Below are positions 31,119 to 39,501 of a DNA stretch of 64,000 nt, piece by piece. Origin of the DNA: Mesorhizobium sp. WSM4311 (GTDB lineage: Bacteria > Pseudomonadota > Alphaproteobacteria > Rhizobiales > Rhizobiaceae); assembly GCF_002295115.1 (NCBI RefSeq), contig NZ_NSFV01000003.1, positions 558,001 to 622,000 on the forward strand. Direction: 5' to 3'. Position 1 is the stretch's first letter. The number at the start of each line of letters is the position of its first letter. Below the pieces are notes generated by a model that saw only the letters and a program-made list of their open reading frames with translations, had not been told where the DNA came from and made no database searches. The translations under genes were made by a program, and so were the position numbers.

Positions 31119-31334
31119 ATGAACGCCCACCTTCGCCAAGCCATCGCAGAAAGCGCGGACTTCCGCATCGTCACCAAGATTTTTGGTGGACTGCTGGGGA
31201 CCGAATATACTGTCGCAGCAAGCGGCCGCTATTACCGCGTCGGGCAGCTGACCCTTGACCAATTGAAGCGCGGCATTCCTGCCGCAGACCTCGACCTGCT
31301 CGAGGTCGACCCTGAGACGGACGAGGCGCTGTGA
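31119..31334 (+). CDS. Small early protein of unknown function
   Basis: A 71-residue protein, first gene of the rightward operon, with AGGA 7 bases before the ATG. It has a hydrophobic centre (TKIFGGLLGTEYTVAASGRY) and an acidic C-terminus (LLEVDPETDEAL). Its stop overlaps the next start (TGATG). No family recognised. Confidence 0.65.
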   Translation: MNAHLRQAIAESADFRIVTKIFGGLLGTEYTVAASGRYYRVGQLTLDQLKRGIPAADLDLLEVDPETDEAL

Positions 31335-31564
31335 TGGGCGCTCCGGTCTTCTTCTCCGAGCACGTTGATGCGGCAATCGCCGACAAACCCGTTGAAGAAC
31401 AGCTGTCAGCGCTCGCCACGCTCATCCAAGACGCCGAATTCGCCAAGCTCTCCGGCTATGGGCCGCCCGCCGATGAACTGCGCACGGCGCGCCGTCGTTG
31501 GCTCACTCTCTACGACCAATGGGCAGCGGAAAACCTGCCTTATCAGGAAAGGAAATTTGCATGA
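31334..31564 (+). CDS. Small early protein of unknown function
   Basis: A 76-residue, helical, acidic protein (HVDAAIADKPVEEQLSALAT) ending LYDQWAAENLPYQERKFA. It overlaps the ERF gene start by 4 bases. It may be an accessory of the recombination module. Confidence 0.6.
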   Translation: MGAPVFFSEHVDAAIADKPVEEQLSALATLIQDAEFAKLSGYGPPADELRTARRRWLTLYDQWAAENLPYQERKFA

Positions 31565-32343
31565 GCGCCCTCGCCTCACAGGCCCTTGTCGAGCATGACG
31601 CGGCGCAGATCGCCGGCCCGGTTGCCGTCGTCCCCGGCGAGCGCCGGGAAATGACGCCCATGGAGATGGTTGGCCTCGCGCTCGAAAAGGGCGTCTCTGC
31701 CGAAATCCTCAAGCAGATGATGGACCTTCGCGACCGCGAGGAAGCACGCAACGCCAAGTTAGCGTTCACCAAGGCAGTGTCGGCGGCCAAGGCGGAACTT
31801 GGCCCGATCATGCGGACGCGCGCCGTGGACTACACGCCGAGCGGCAAAGAGCGCGTCTATTACAGGCACGAAGACCTTGCCGGCATCGAAAAGCAGGTGA
31901 CGCCCGTCCTAACCAAATACGGCCTGAGCTACCGATACGAGAGCGACAACGGCCCCGACCGGCCCATCACGATCACCTGCATTCTGGAGCATGTCGACGG
32001 GCATTTCACACGCACCCCGCTTGCCGGCCCCGCCGACAACGGCGCCGGCAAGAACAGCCTCCAGGCTATCGCGTCGACCACGACATACCTCCAGCGCTAC
32101 ACGTTGAAAATCGCGCTCGGCCTGTCGGTCAGCCACGACGACGACGGGCTGAAGGCTGACGAAAAGGTCGAGGACCGGATCACCACCGAACAGCGCGACA
32201 CCATCCTGAAGCTCATCGACGAGACCGAAACCGATATCGTGAAATTCTGCCAGTGGGCGAAGGTCGAAGCGGTCGGCGATATGCTGGCCGTCCACTACGA
32301 CAAGGCTATCGGCGTCCTCCAGCAGAGGAAGGCCAAGCCATGA
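31561..32343 (+). CDS. ERF-family single-strand annealing protein
   Basis: At 260 residues. The ERF core is clear: AVDYTPSGKERVYYRHEDLA, KQVTPVLTKYGLSYRYES, and the signature GKNSLQAIASTTTYLQRYTL followed by ALGLSVSHDDDGL. ERF proteins form rings that anneal complementary single strands in phage recombination. It overlaps the exonuclease gene by 4 bases; together they form a Red-like pair. The last 60 residues are helical and variable. Confidence 0.85.
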   Translation: MSALASQALVEHDAAQIAGPVAVVPGERREMTPMEMVGLALEKGVSAEILKQMMDLRDREEARNAKLAFTKAVSAAKAELGPIMRTRAVDYTPSGKERVYYRHEDLAGIEKQVTPVLTKYGLSYRYESDNGPDRPITITCILEHVDGHFTRTPLAGPADNGAGKNSLQAIASTTTYLQRYTLKIALGLSVSHDDDGLKADEKVEDRITTEQRDTILKLIDETETDIVKFCQWAKVEAVGDMLAVHYDKAIGVLQQRKAKP

Positions 32344-32987
32344 TGCAGATTTTCGACTGCGAGCAAGGCTCAACCGAGTGGTTCGCCTGCCGCGCTGGCA
32401 TCCCGACCGCCTCGAAATTCGCAACCGTAATGGCAAAGGGTGAAGGAAAGACGCGCTCCAAATATCTGCGCCAGTTGGCCGGCGAGCTTTTGACCGGTGA
32501 GCCCATGGAATCCTTCACGACGCCGCACATGGACCGCGGAAAGACGATGGAGGACGAGGCGCGGGAAACCTACGCTTTCATCCACGACGCCGATATCCGG
32601 CGCGTTGGCTTCATCCGCAACGGCGACAAGGGCGCGAGCCCTGACAGCCTGGTCGGCGACGAAGGCGGCCTCGAGATCAAGACCGCCCTGCCCGATATCC
32701 AGATCGAACGCCTGATGAGCGGGAAGCTCCCTCCCGAGCACAAGGCGCAGGTGCAAGGCAATATCTGGATTTCCGGCCGCGAGTGGTGGGATTTCGTCAG
32801 CTATTGGCCGAAGCTCCCCATGCTGACCGTCCGCGTCTTTCGCGATGATATATACATCGCCAACATGTCGGCCGAGATCGATGCTTTTAATGCTGAGCTC
32901 GCCGAGCTTGTGGAGCGCATCCGCAACTATGACCGGCGCGGCGAAGTCCTCAAAAACCAACTCGTTCAAAGCGTTTTAGCTGGCTGA
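32340..32987 (+). CDS. YqaJ/lambda-exonuclease-like recombinase
   Basis: At 215 residues from ATG 32340. It starts with QGSTEWFACRAGIPTASKFA, the typical YqaJ N-terminus, and has the nuclease core GASPDSLVGDEGGLEIKTAL, where Asp and the ExK pair bind metal, then a conserved Gln region (HKAQVQGNIWISGREWWDF). It should resect double-strand ends 5' to 3' for the ERF annealase next to it. Confidence 0.88.
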   Translation: MMQIFDCEQGSTEWFACRAGIPTASKFATVMAKGEGKTRSKYLRQLAGELLTGEPMESFTTPHMDRGKTMEDEARETYAFIHDADIRRVGFIRNGDKGASPDSLVGDEGGLEIKTALPDIQIERLMSGKLPPEHKAQVQGNIWISGREWWDFVSYWPKLPMLTVRVFRDDIYIANMSAEIDAFNAELAELVERIRNYDRRGEVLKNQLVQSVLAG

Positions 32988-33050
32988 TCTCCAGCGTCCG
33001 CCGGCGGCAGTGTTTGAGTACCGCCGGCGATTTCTTCGAAGGAACGACCG

Positions 33051-33599
33051 ATGACAGATGCACCGATCATGGTCAGGTACGAAGGCGATGGCTCTTTCTC
33101 GCCGGCCTCTCAGTTTTGGGCCGCTCGCGCCGACAAGGCTTTCGTCGTCGGCGAGGTCTACCGGATCGTCGAGTATCACGACCGTTCAGCCAATTCGCAT
33201 CGGCATTTCTTCGCCTGCGTCCATGCGGCCTGGCAGAACCTTCCCGACGAGCTGGTCGAAATCTACCCGACTGCCGAACACCTCCGCAAAAAGGCCCTTA
33301 TCCGCAAAGGCTACCGTGACGAGCGCGAATATGTCTGCGCGACGAAATCGGCCGCGCTGGATCTGGTTCGTACCATCCTCCCGCTCGACGACTACGCCAT
33401 CATCGAGGCCCGCGAGAACGTGGTGCGCATCTGGACGGCCAAGAGCCAATCCGTGCCGGCCATGGGCGCCAAGCATTCCAGTAGAGCAAGCAGGCCGTTC
33501 TCGATTTTCTCGACGACCTTCTCGGCGTCGAACGCGGCGCGAACGCGAAAAGCGAGCCCGCATGATCGCTGGCGGTGGAAAGATCGACGATGCCAATGA
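33051..33599 (+). CDS. Conserved rhizobial phage protein with frameshifted C-terminus
   Basis: The first 140 residues (GDGSFSPASQFWAARADKAF, SHRHFFACVHAAWQNLPDEL, EHLRKKALIRKGY) match an unnamed family common in rhizobial phages that ends with SQSxxAM-x-FQxSKxAVLDFL. Here the frame leaves that pattern after AMGAKH; the expected ending (SKQAVLDFLDDLLGVE) is found in the -1 frame and stops at 33564, with an additional TAG in the join. So the gene carries at least one lesion near 33480-33490 and makes a scrambled tail of about 45 residues. The role is unknown; position suggests recombination. Confidence 0.65.
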   Translation: MTDAPIMVRYEGDGSFSPASQFWAARADKAFVVGEVYRIVEYHDRSANSHRHFFACVHAAWQNLPDELVEIYPTAEHLRKKALIRKGYRDEREYVCATKSAALDLVRTILPLDDYAIIEARENVVRIWTAKSQSVPAMGAKHSSRASRPFSIFSTTFSASNAARTRKASPHDRWRWKDRRCQ

Positions 33600-33982
33600 T
33601 CGATGACCCGAACGGCGGCCGCAGCGTCAAGGAATGGATCGGCAAGACACCCGACTCGGTGCCGCCGCCGACCGTCCGCGCCCGCATTTTCGTTCGCGCC
33701 AACGGCATGTGCCATATCAGCGGGCGCCCCATCGGCGCTGGCGAGAAATGGGAGCTCGAGCACATCAAGCCTCTGTCGTTGGGCGGTGAGAACCGGGAAA
33801 GCAACTTGCGGCCCGCCCTGGTCGACCCGCACAAGGCTAAATCGGCCGACGAAAACACTTTGCGGGAAAAAGCTGATCGTGTCCGCGCCAAGCACCTAGG
33901 CGTCTATCCGAAATCGAAAGCTCCAATACGATCGCGCGGCTTCGCGCCGACCCGAGAGGGCGTTGAGCGGAGGAAAGGATGA
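33590..33982 (+). CDS. HNH endonuclease
   Basis: At 130 residues with an HNH fold: CHISGRPIGAGEKWELEHIK, PLSLGGENRESNLRPALVDP and HKAKSADE, giving the catalytic His, the Asn and the final His. Only one Cys is present where zinc-bound members have four. The start at 33590 follows GGAAAG at 7 bases. In this place, between recombination and integrase genes, it may resolve branched DNA or nick for packaging. Confidence 0.8.
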   Translation: MPMIDDPNGGRSVKEWIGKTPDSVPPPTVRARIFVRANGMCHISGRPIGAGEKWELEHIKPLSLGGENRESNLRPALVDPHKAKSADENTLREKADRVRAKHLGVYPKSKAPIRSRGFAPTREGVERRKG

Positions 33983-34209
33983 CGCGGGCACTCGCTCTTT
34001 CGCAACGCCAGGCCCAAACATTGCTGCGAGCGGCCGAGGCGGAGCGCGGGATTGTCGAAGTCAAGATAGGATCGGCGGTTTTCCGCCTTATCCCCGCTAG
34101 TCTCGCACAGGCACCGAAGCTAGTTGACGACGATGTTTCGCCCGAAGCCTTTGATACGCTGGACGAATATCTAGCGTGGAGAGACAGGAGCGGTGCTGGT
34201 GGCGCTTAA
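33979..34209 (+). CDS. Small protein before the integrase, excisionase candidate by position
   Basis: A 76-residue protein coupled by 4 bases to the HNH gene and overlapping the integrase start. A helix (SQRQAQTLLRAAEAERG) precedes a short beta segment (IVEVKIGSAVFRLIP). There is no MerR-type winged helix, so excisionase function is only a guess from location. Confidence 0.5.
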   Translation: MTRALALSQRQAQTLLRAAEAERGIVEVKIGSAVFRLIPASLAQAPKLVDDDVSPEAFDTLDEYLAWRDRSGAGGA

Positions 34210-35224
34210 AGGCATCCATACGGTCAAGCGCAAGCTGGCCGACGGATCGACGCGCGTCTACCACTACGCATGGCGCGGCGGCCCGAAGATTGAGGCAAAG
34301 CCGCACACTGAGGCTTTCGCCCTGGAATACGCTAAGCTCAAGGCGCTGGCGACACCTAAGATTGTCGAAACCCTTGAGACGCTGATTGATCGGTTCACCG
34401 GCCCGGAGGACAAGCGCAATCCTGATTTCCTGGCGCTGGCCGATACTACCCAGACGGACCATCTCTATGCCTTTCGGCTCATCAAGGAGAAATGGCCTAA
34501 GCTGCCGGTCAGGCTGACCCAGCAAAAGGGCATGAAAGCCGAGATCAGGAAGTGGCACCGGAGCTTTGCTGCCCACCCGCGCAAGGCCGACAAGCTGCTG
34601 TTCTCGCTGTCCAAGGTGTTTTCCTACGCCGTCGCCGACGAACTGATCGACAAGAACCCCTGCACCGGCATCGAACGGCTGTACAACGGCTCACGGCGCG
34701 AATCCGTGTGGTCGCAGGAGCAGATCAAGGCTTTCCGTGCCGGCGCGCCCGCTCACCTCCTGCTTGCCTTCGAAATGGCGCTGCACACCGGCCAGCGACA
34801 GGGCGACCTGCTTTCCCGATCCTGGAAGGACTATGACGGGATCTATCTTCAGTTCCGCCAGTCGAAGGGTGGCAAGAAGCTGAAGGTCCGCGTCCATTCG
34901 AAGTTGAAGGCGATGCTGGATGTCCTCGACAAGGACAAGATGCGCATCCTGCTCAACTCTCGAAAGCGGCCGTGGACCAAGGACGGCTTCAAAACCTCCT
35001 GGGGAAAGGAGTGTGCCCGCCTCCAAATCGTAGGCGTCACCTTTCACGACCTGCGCGGAACGTTCATCACTGAGCGGGCGCGGGAGGGGTCGAGCGTCGA
35101 GGACATTGCCAAGATATCCGGCCACTCGATTTCGGAGATCAAATCCGTGCTGGAAAAGCACTACCTGGCCGACGATCAAGACGCCAGCGACGCGGTGATT
35201 TTGCGCATGGAACGGAACCCATGA
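34193..35224 (+). CDS. int: Tyrosine-type site-specific integrase
   Basis: At 343 residues. The catalytic domain shows Arg in LHTGQRQGDLLSRSW, Lys in the beta hairpin (KGGKKLKV), HDLRGTFITE for the His-x-x-Arg box, the GHS box, and the nucleophile Tyr in VLEKHYLADD. The N-terminal 100 residues resemble an arm-binding plus core-binding region. GTG at 34193 or GTG at 34199 can start it; AGGAG is better spaced for 34199. It ends 87 bases from the tRNA-Arg gene and should recombine the phage att site with it. Confidence 0.92.
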   Translation: MLVALKGIHTVKRKLADGSTRVYHYAWRGGPKIEAKPHTEAFALEYAKLKALATPKIVETLETLIDRFTGPEDKRNPDFLALADTTQTDHLYAFRLIKEKWPKLPVRLTQQKGMKAEIRKWHRSFAAHPRKADKLLFSLSKVFSYAVADELIDKNPCTGIERLYNGSRRESVWSQEQIKAFRAGAPAHLLLAFEMALHTGQRQGDLLSRSWKDYDGIYLQFRQSKGGKKLKVRVHSKLKAMLDVLDKDKMRILLNSRKRPWTKDGFKTSWGKECARLQIVGVTFHDLRGTFITERAREGSSVEDIAKISGHSISEIKSVLEKHYLADDQDASDAVILRMERNP

Positions 35225-35235
35225 GGAACGAAAAC

Positions 35236-35257
35236 TGTAAAACGGTTTGTAAAACGG
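35236..35257. repeat. Tandem 10-bp repeats between integrase and tRNA
   Basis: TGTAAAACGG occurs at 35236-35245 and again at 35248-35257, a 12-base period. Short direct repeats in this place are typical arm-type binding sites of tyrosine integrases or excisionases. Confidence 0.55.
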
Positions 35258-35311
35258 CCAATTCCGGTTGGTCTTCCGGCCGCAATCTGGCAACTAACTA
35301 CTTGAAAAGAT

Positions 35312-35388
35312 TGGCGATCCCGACAGGATTCGAACCTGTGACCATCGGCTTAGAAGGCCGGTGCTCTATCCAGCTGAGCTACGGGACC
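35312..35388 (-). tRNA. tRNA-Arg (anticodon TCT), prophage attachment target
   Basis: The minus strand folds into a full cloverleaf of 77 bases: acceptor GGTCCCG paired with CGGGATC, D-arm GCTCAGCTGGATAGAGC, anticodon arm CGGCC-TTCTAAG-CCG with anticodon TCT, T-arm with GGTTCGAATCC, and an encoded CCA. Its 3' half faces the prophage, which is expected to have restored the tRNA 3' end on integration. Confidence 0.95.
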
Positions 35389-35434
35389 GCTGGCCGGCCA
35401 AAGCGGCCGGCTGGATATCTGGCGCTGACGCCGT

Positions 35435-35740
35435 TCAATGCGTCCAGGGCGTCCTGCGGTCATAGCGGAAATTCTCCGCATAGGAAATCTGGCGGCGCTT
35501 GGTCTCTTTCGGCTCCTCGACACGGAAGGCAAGCCCTTCCTTTTCGGCGTAGGCCACGGCCTCTTCGCGCGTGTCGAAGGTCAGCCTGATCTGGCTTCTC
35601 ATGTCTCCCGACGTCGTATAGCCCATCAAGGGGTCGATCTTCTTGCGCATCTCGGGGTCGAATTCCAGCACCCAGTGGCCGGTCTTGGCCTTGCCGGATT
35701 GCATCGCGGTTTTGGCTGGGCTGAAAATGCGCGCGGACAT
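35435..35740 (-). CDS. NDUFS4-like ETC complex I subunit
   Basis: At 101 residues with the domain found in the 18-kDa (NDUFS4) accessory subunit: SPAKTAMQSGKAKTGHWVLE, DPLMGYTTSGDMRSQIRLTF, ENFRYDRRTPWTH. It is a supernumerary NADH dehydrogenase subunit of alphaproteobacteria and mitochondria. GAGGTGG precedes the ATG at 35740. This is host DNA between two tRNA genes. Confidence 0.9.
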   Translation of the reverse strand: MSARIFSPAKTAMQSGKAKTGHWVLEFDPEMRKKIDPLMGYTTSGDMRSQIRLTFDTREEAVAYAEKEGLAFRVEEPKETKRRQISYAENFRYDRRTPWTH

Positions 35741-35865
35741 GGCCACCTCATGGTTGTGCAAGGCAGCATCGCCGCCCCTTCGCCCGTCATTACTGCGCAA
35801 TGCGCATGGCGGCAAGGTTTTTGCTCTTGCCATCCAACACCGAAATGAATAGGCAACAGACCGTT

Positions 35866-35942
<77 letters not shown>

Positions 35943-36413
35943 TCCTCTTCATAGCTGGTGCGATTCAGGCGCCCTTGCCCCACCAGAGCCTGAACCGCGG
36001 CCGCCGCCTTTGTCGTGCCCTTGATCGGGCGATACGCGCTCCGGCCTTCATGCGACGATACGCGCGCCGGTCCAGCCCTGCTGAATGAGCGCCCCCACTC
36101 CGCCCGACTTCAAGCCCGGAGCGCGCATTCTATGTCGGTCGTGGATAGATCGGGTCCGAGAGCAGTTGAAGGCAAGCTCGCCGGGCGAGAACCCCAAACT
36201 CAATCCCGGCGAGCCTACAACCTGATTTGGAACGCAATCAGGACCGGGGTCAGCCGGCAAGCTGGTGCAGCAAAATGGATGCCAGTCCTGTTTCCCGAAA
36301 TGAGACAGGCTTCCGATTGTTGGCTTGTTGTTTCCATAGCCACGCTTGATTTTGACTAACGCCACGCCTTGTACCATCAATAAGAATGAGGGGATCCAAA
36401 GTGGGGGAGTATA
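35943..36413. other. 471-base gap after tRNA-Pro
   Basis: I see no protein-like frame with a start and ribosome-binding site here. The sequence directly follows the tRNA 3' end and precedes a lower-GC HEPN-like gene, so it may be what remains of an integrated element. A short AT-rich stretch at 36345-36413 may hold the promoter of that gene. Confidence 0.4.
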
Positions 36414-36863
36414 ATGGGTAATTCTTATCCTGGCGAAGAGGCGACGGCCGAACAAATACTAAGGCTTGCAAGTGAATTCAGAAATGCGGCGGTCAGTCTT
36501 CAGGCACTTCATCGCAAGCGAAATCCACTTTCCCTCGTGCCGTGCCGTTTCGCTGCACTTCACGCGATTGAACTCTATCTCAATGCACGACTCCTGCTAT
36601 CAGGATCGGACCCGAAAGCGGTTCGCAGCCTGCAGCATGATTTCGCTGCTCGCACCGAAAAAGCCCTTATTTCTGGGCTCATCCTGCGGAAGCGCACGAC
36701 ACATCACCTGTTCCAATTGACCGGAAACAGAGAATATTTGGCAGCGCGATACGGCCCCGAAATGACCACCACCCTGTCGCAAATCAACAGGCTGATGGCG
36801 ACATTGCACGAGGTTGCCACGAAGGTAGAAGGGCTGCACCATTCCGGAGCACCTGCAGCCTAA
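36414..36863 (+). CDS. HEPN-like protein of unknown function
   Basis: A 149-residue all-helical protein. The pattern PCRFAALHAIELYLNARLLL followed by LQHDFAARTEKALISGL and a final helix resembles HEPN-superfamily nucleotide- or RNA-acting proteins, but the RxxxxH motif of active RNases is not evident. GC is lower than in the neighbours, and the gene is inserted between tRNA-Pro and hdaA. It overlaps the end of hdaA by 4 bases on the other strand. Confidence 0.6.
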   Translation: MGNSYPGEEATAEQILRLASEFRNAAVSLQALHRKRNPLSLVPCRFAALHAIELYLNARLLLSGSDPKAVRSLQHDFAARTEKALISGLILRKRTTHHLFQLTGNREYLAARYGPEMTTTLSQINRLMATLHEVATKVEGLHHSGAPAA

Positions 36864-37564
36864 ATCTCGAACGCGCCCTGCCCCTCATCCATCGCGCTGA
36901 CCGTTTCGGCGGCGAGTGCCCGCGTGATCGGCATCTTGCGCTCGAGCGCGGTGCGGTCCAGCCGCTCCACCACACGCATGGCTGTCGCCAGCGAGCGCTC
37001 GATGCGCCGCACCAGATATTGCACGACATGCGGTTCGACCTCGACCTGGCGGTCGGCGAACAGCTTGGTGATGACGCCGGCCAGCAGCAGGTCGTCGGGC
37101 TCGTGGATCTCGACCGTCGCCGCCGCTTTCAGCCGCGAGGCCAGATCCGGCAGCGACACTCCCCAGGCCGAGGGAAAACGCCGTGCGGTCAACAGCAGCG
37201 TCGAGCCGGCGCCGCGCACCGCATTGATCAGATGGAACAGGCCTTGTTCGTCGACCGCGCCGGCATCGACATCGTCGATCAGCGCCGGCCGGGCGCCGAG
37301 ACTGGCGATGCAATCGCCGATGCGCCGGGCGTCGACCACGACCGCGTTGGCGCGCGCACGCCAGATGGCGGCCAGATGCGACTTGCCGGAGCCGGCGGGA
37401 CCTGCCAGCACCACCACAGGCGAGGGCCAGTCCGGCCAGCGGTCGACCAGTGCCGCCGCCTGGTTGTTGGTGCCGGAGACGACGAGTTCGTCGCGCGAAT
37501 AGCCTGTGCCGTGGCCGAGATCGAGCGGCAGCTGGCGCGGCGGATCGGTTCGCTGGGCGGTCAC
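36860..37564 (-). CDS. hdaA: HdaA, DnaA-family replication regulator
   Basis: At 234 residues from a GTG at 37564. An AAA+ domain like the DnaA middle but shorter: RQLPLDLGHGTGYSRDELVV at the N-terminus (a clamp-binding-type QLPLDL), Walker A GPAGSGKSHLA, and a Walker B-like PALIDDVD. HdaA with the beta clamp stimulates DnaA ATP hydrolysis to stop re-initiation. It overlaps the transporter gene by 4 bases. Confidence 0.85.
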   Translation of the reverse strand: MTAQRTDPPRQLPLDLGHGTGYSRDELVVSGTNNQAAALVDRWPDWPSPVVVLAGPAGSGKSHLAAIWRARANAVVVDARRIGDCIASLGARPALIDDVDAGAVDEQGLFHLINAVRGAGSTLLLTARRFPSAWGVSLPDLASRLKAAATVEIHEPDDLLLAGVITKLFADRQVEVEPHVVQYLVRRIERSLATAMRVVERLDRTALERKMPITRALAAETVSAMDEGQGAFEI

Positions 37565-38769
37565 TTCGAGCGACGTGGTTGGGTGCGGTGGCCGCCGCCA
37601 CGATCGGCCGGCAGCGGCGGCGCAGCCTCTGTCGCGTGGCCCTTGTAAAGCGGCGATTCGAGATAGCGGGCGATGGCGAAGCGCACCAGAACGGCGACGG
37701 CGGCGGAAGCCGGCACGGCAATCAGCAGACCGACAAAACCGAACAGCGCGCCGAAGGCGAACAGAGCGAACATCAGCCACACCGGATGCAGGCCGACGCT
37801 TTTGCCGACCAGCCTGGGCTGCAGGATGTTGCCTTCGATGAACTGGCCGATGAAGAAGACCACGGCGACGGCGACGATCATTGTCCAGTCCGGCCAGAAC
37901 TGCACGAAAGCGACGCCGACCGCCAGAACCAGCCCGGTCAGCGAGCCGACATAGGGAATGAACGAGATCAGCCCGGCGAACAGGCCGATCAGGATGGCGA
38001 AGTTCAGCCCGGTCAGCGTCAGACCGGTGGCGTACATGGCGCCGAGCACCAGGCAGAGCGTGCCCTGGCCGCGCACGAAACCGGCGGTCGCGGTGTTGAT
38101 GTCGCGCGCAATGGCGCGCACCGTCGCGACGTTGTCGCGCGGCACCCAGCTGTCGATGACCGCCACCATGCGGTCCCAGTCGAGCAGCATGTAGAAGGCA
38201 ACCACCGGCGTCACCACGAACAGGCTGACCACCGAGACCAGCGCCACGCCCGAACTCCAGATCGAGGTGAAGACCGTGGTGAGCAGGCCGAAACCCGAGG
38301 TCAGCAGCGAATTCAGCCCATCACGCAAGCCATTGGCGTTGACGCCGAATTTCTGCTCCAGCCATTTCGGATCGAAGGAGGTGATCAGGCTCTGCAGCCG
38401 GGTCAGGTATTCCGGCAGTTTGCCGGCGAAATCGGCCATCTGCGTCGCCAAGACCGGAATGAGGATGACAAAGGCCAGCACCAGCACGATGAGGAAGGTG
38501 ATCAGGATGACCACCGTCGCCATGAAACGCGACAGGCCAAGCCGCTGCAGCCGGTCGGCGACCGGATCGAGGAAGTAGGCAAGCACCATGCCGGCGACGA
38601 AGGGCAGCAGGATGGCGCTGAATACGTAGAGGAACAACGCAAGCGCGGCGACGCCGGCCACCCAGAAGGAGATCTGCCGGCGGAACGCGGAGGCCGCGAC
38701 AAGATCGGCAGCCGCGGCCTCGATCACCGCTGCTTCTTTCTCAGATGTTCGGATTGGAGCCTTCGCCAT
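37561..38769 (-). CDS. AI-2E/PerM family membrane transporter
   Basis: At 402 residues with about eight membrane segments arranged as in PerM/AI-2E exporters: two near residues 35-85, the long periplasmic-type helix region (about 100-160), then 4-5 segments with FVRGQGTLCLVLGAMYATGL and IPYVGSLTGLVLAVGVAF motifs. The substrate is not known. It overlaps the pgsA end by 29 bases and hdaA by 4, an arrangement common in Rhizobiales. Confidence 0.85.
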   Translation of the reverse strand: MAKAPIRTSEKEAAVIEAAAADLVAASAFRRQISFWVAGVAALALFLYVFSAILLPFVAGMVLAYFLDPVADRLQRLGLSRFMATVVILITFLIVLVLAFVILIPVLATQMADFAGKLPEYLTRLQSLITSFDPKWLEQKFGVNANGLRDGLNSLLTSGFGLLTTVFTSIWSSGVALVSVVSLFVVTPVVAFYMLLDWDRMVAVIDSWVPRDNVATVRAIARDINTATAGFVRGQGTLCLVLGAMYATGLTLTGLNFAILIGLFAGLISFIPYVGSLTGLVLAVGVAFVQFWPDWTMIVAVAVVFFIGQFIEGNILQPRLVGKSVGLHPVWLMFALFAFGALFGFVGLLIAVPASAAVAVLVRFAIARYLESPLYKGHATEAAPPLPADRGGGHRTQPRRSK

Positions 38770-39298
38770 AGCCGCTCATATGCCTCAGCCAAGCCACGAG
38801 ATAGGCTGCGGCCGAAGCCACGGTCAAGACCCCGGACAGCAATATGAGGGCTGGCCGCAGAGGGTCGAGGTGCAGGGCAAAGGCGAGCTCGCCCAGCACG
38901 ACCGCCGCCAGCACGATCTGGATGGCGGTATTGGCTTTCGACACCAGGAACGGCTTTATCTCGACCGGGTGCGCCATCACGGTGGACAACAGGACCGCGC
39001 AGATGATCAGCGCATCGCGCGACACCATGGTGACGACCAGCCACAGCGGCAATTGCCCGATGAAGCCCATGACGACGAACACCGAAACCAGAAGCAGCTT
39101 GTCGGCCATCGGATCCAGATAGGCGCCGAGTTCGGACTGCTGGTTGAAGCGGCGGGCGATGAAGCCGTCGATGCCATCCGAGACGCCGGCGATGACGAGG
39201 CCGGCAAAGGCCCAGTCCCAACGGGCCTGCAGCATGGCCAGCACCACGGCAGGCACCAGGAGAAGGCGCAGGATGGTGATCAGATTGGGGATGGTCAA
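38741..39298 (-). CDS. pgsA: CDP-alcohol phosphatidyltransferase (PgsA-like)
   Basis: At 185 residues from a TTG start at 39298 ([13 protein letters not shown]), upstream codons being unlike the family. It carries the CDP-alcohol phosphotransferase motif DG-x2-AR-x8-G-x3-D-x3-D in [15 protein letters not shown] and [11 protein letters not shown]. Several membrane segments follow. It makes phosphatidylglycerolphosphate from CDP-diacylglycerol and glycerol-3-phosphate. Confidence 0.82.
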   Translation of the reverse strand: MTIPNLITILRLLLVPAVVLAMLQARWDWAFAGLVIAGVSDGIDGFIARRFNQQSELGAYLDPMADKLLLVSVFVVMGFIGQLPLWLVVTMVSRDALIICAVLLSTVMAHPVEIKPFLVSKANTAIQIVLAAVVLGELAFALHLDPLRPALILLSGVLTVASAAAYLVAWLRHMSGYGEGSNPNI

Positions 39299-39501
39299 CT
39301 CATTGTCCCGCCATGCGCTGTTTGGAGATAGATGAAGGAGATGGAGAGCCGCCACAAGGACAGTTCGTTCCAGGCGCGAGCGCCAATCCTATGCCATTCT
39401 ATCCACGCTTTTGTCAGGTCAAATGGCGCTCGGCTCCGCCGTTATCCTTGCGGACCGAAACCGTTCATGCGAAGAGCCCGCAAACGAGCAGGAAAATTGC
39501 G

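Larger units (their letters stand above)
1..35388. mobile_element. Temperate siphovirus-type prophage (left end outside window) in tRNA-Arg
   Basis: Nearly every gene between base 1 and 35224 is a phage gene: tail, head, packaging, early regulation, recombination and an integrase as the last gene. The integrase ends 87 bases from the 3' end of a tRNA-Arg gene on the opposite strand, the usual layout for integration into a tRNA 3' half, so the right attachment site is inferred to lie in 35312-35388. Base 1 is inside an open tail-tip gene, so the left end, lysis genes and left attachment site are not visible. The att core itself cannot be defined without the left copy. Confidence 0.93.

Noticed and set aside
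34193..35224. Insertion sequences in the window
   Set aside because: No transposase with terminal inverted repeats was found; the only recombinase is the phage integrase.
1..35388. Gene transfer agent instead of prophage
   Set aside because: GTA-like tail families occur, but integrase, CI/Cro, Red-like recombination and a tRNA target mark it as a phage.
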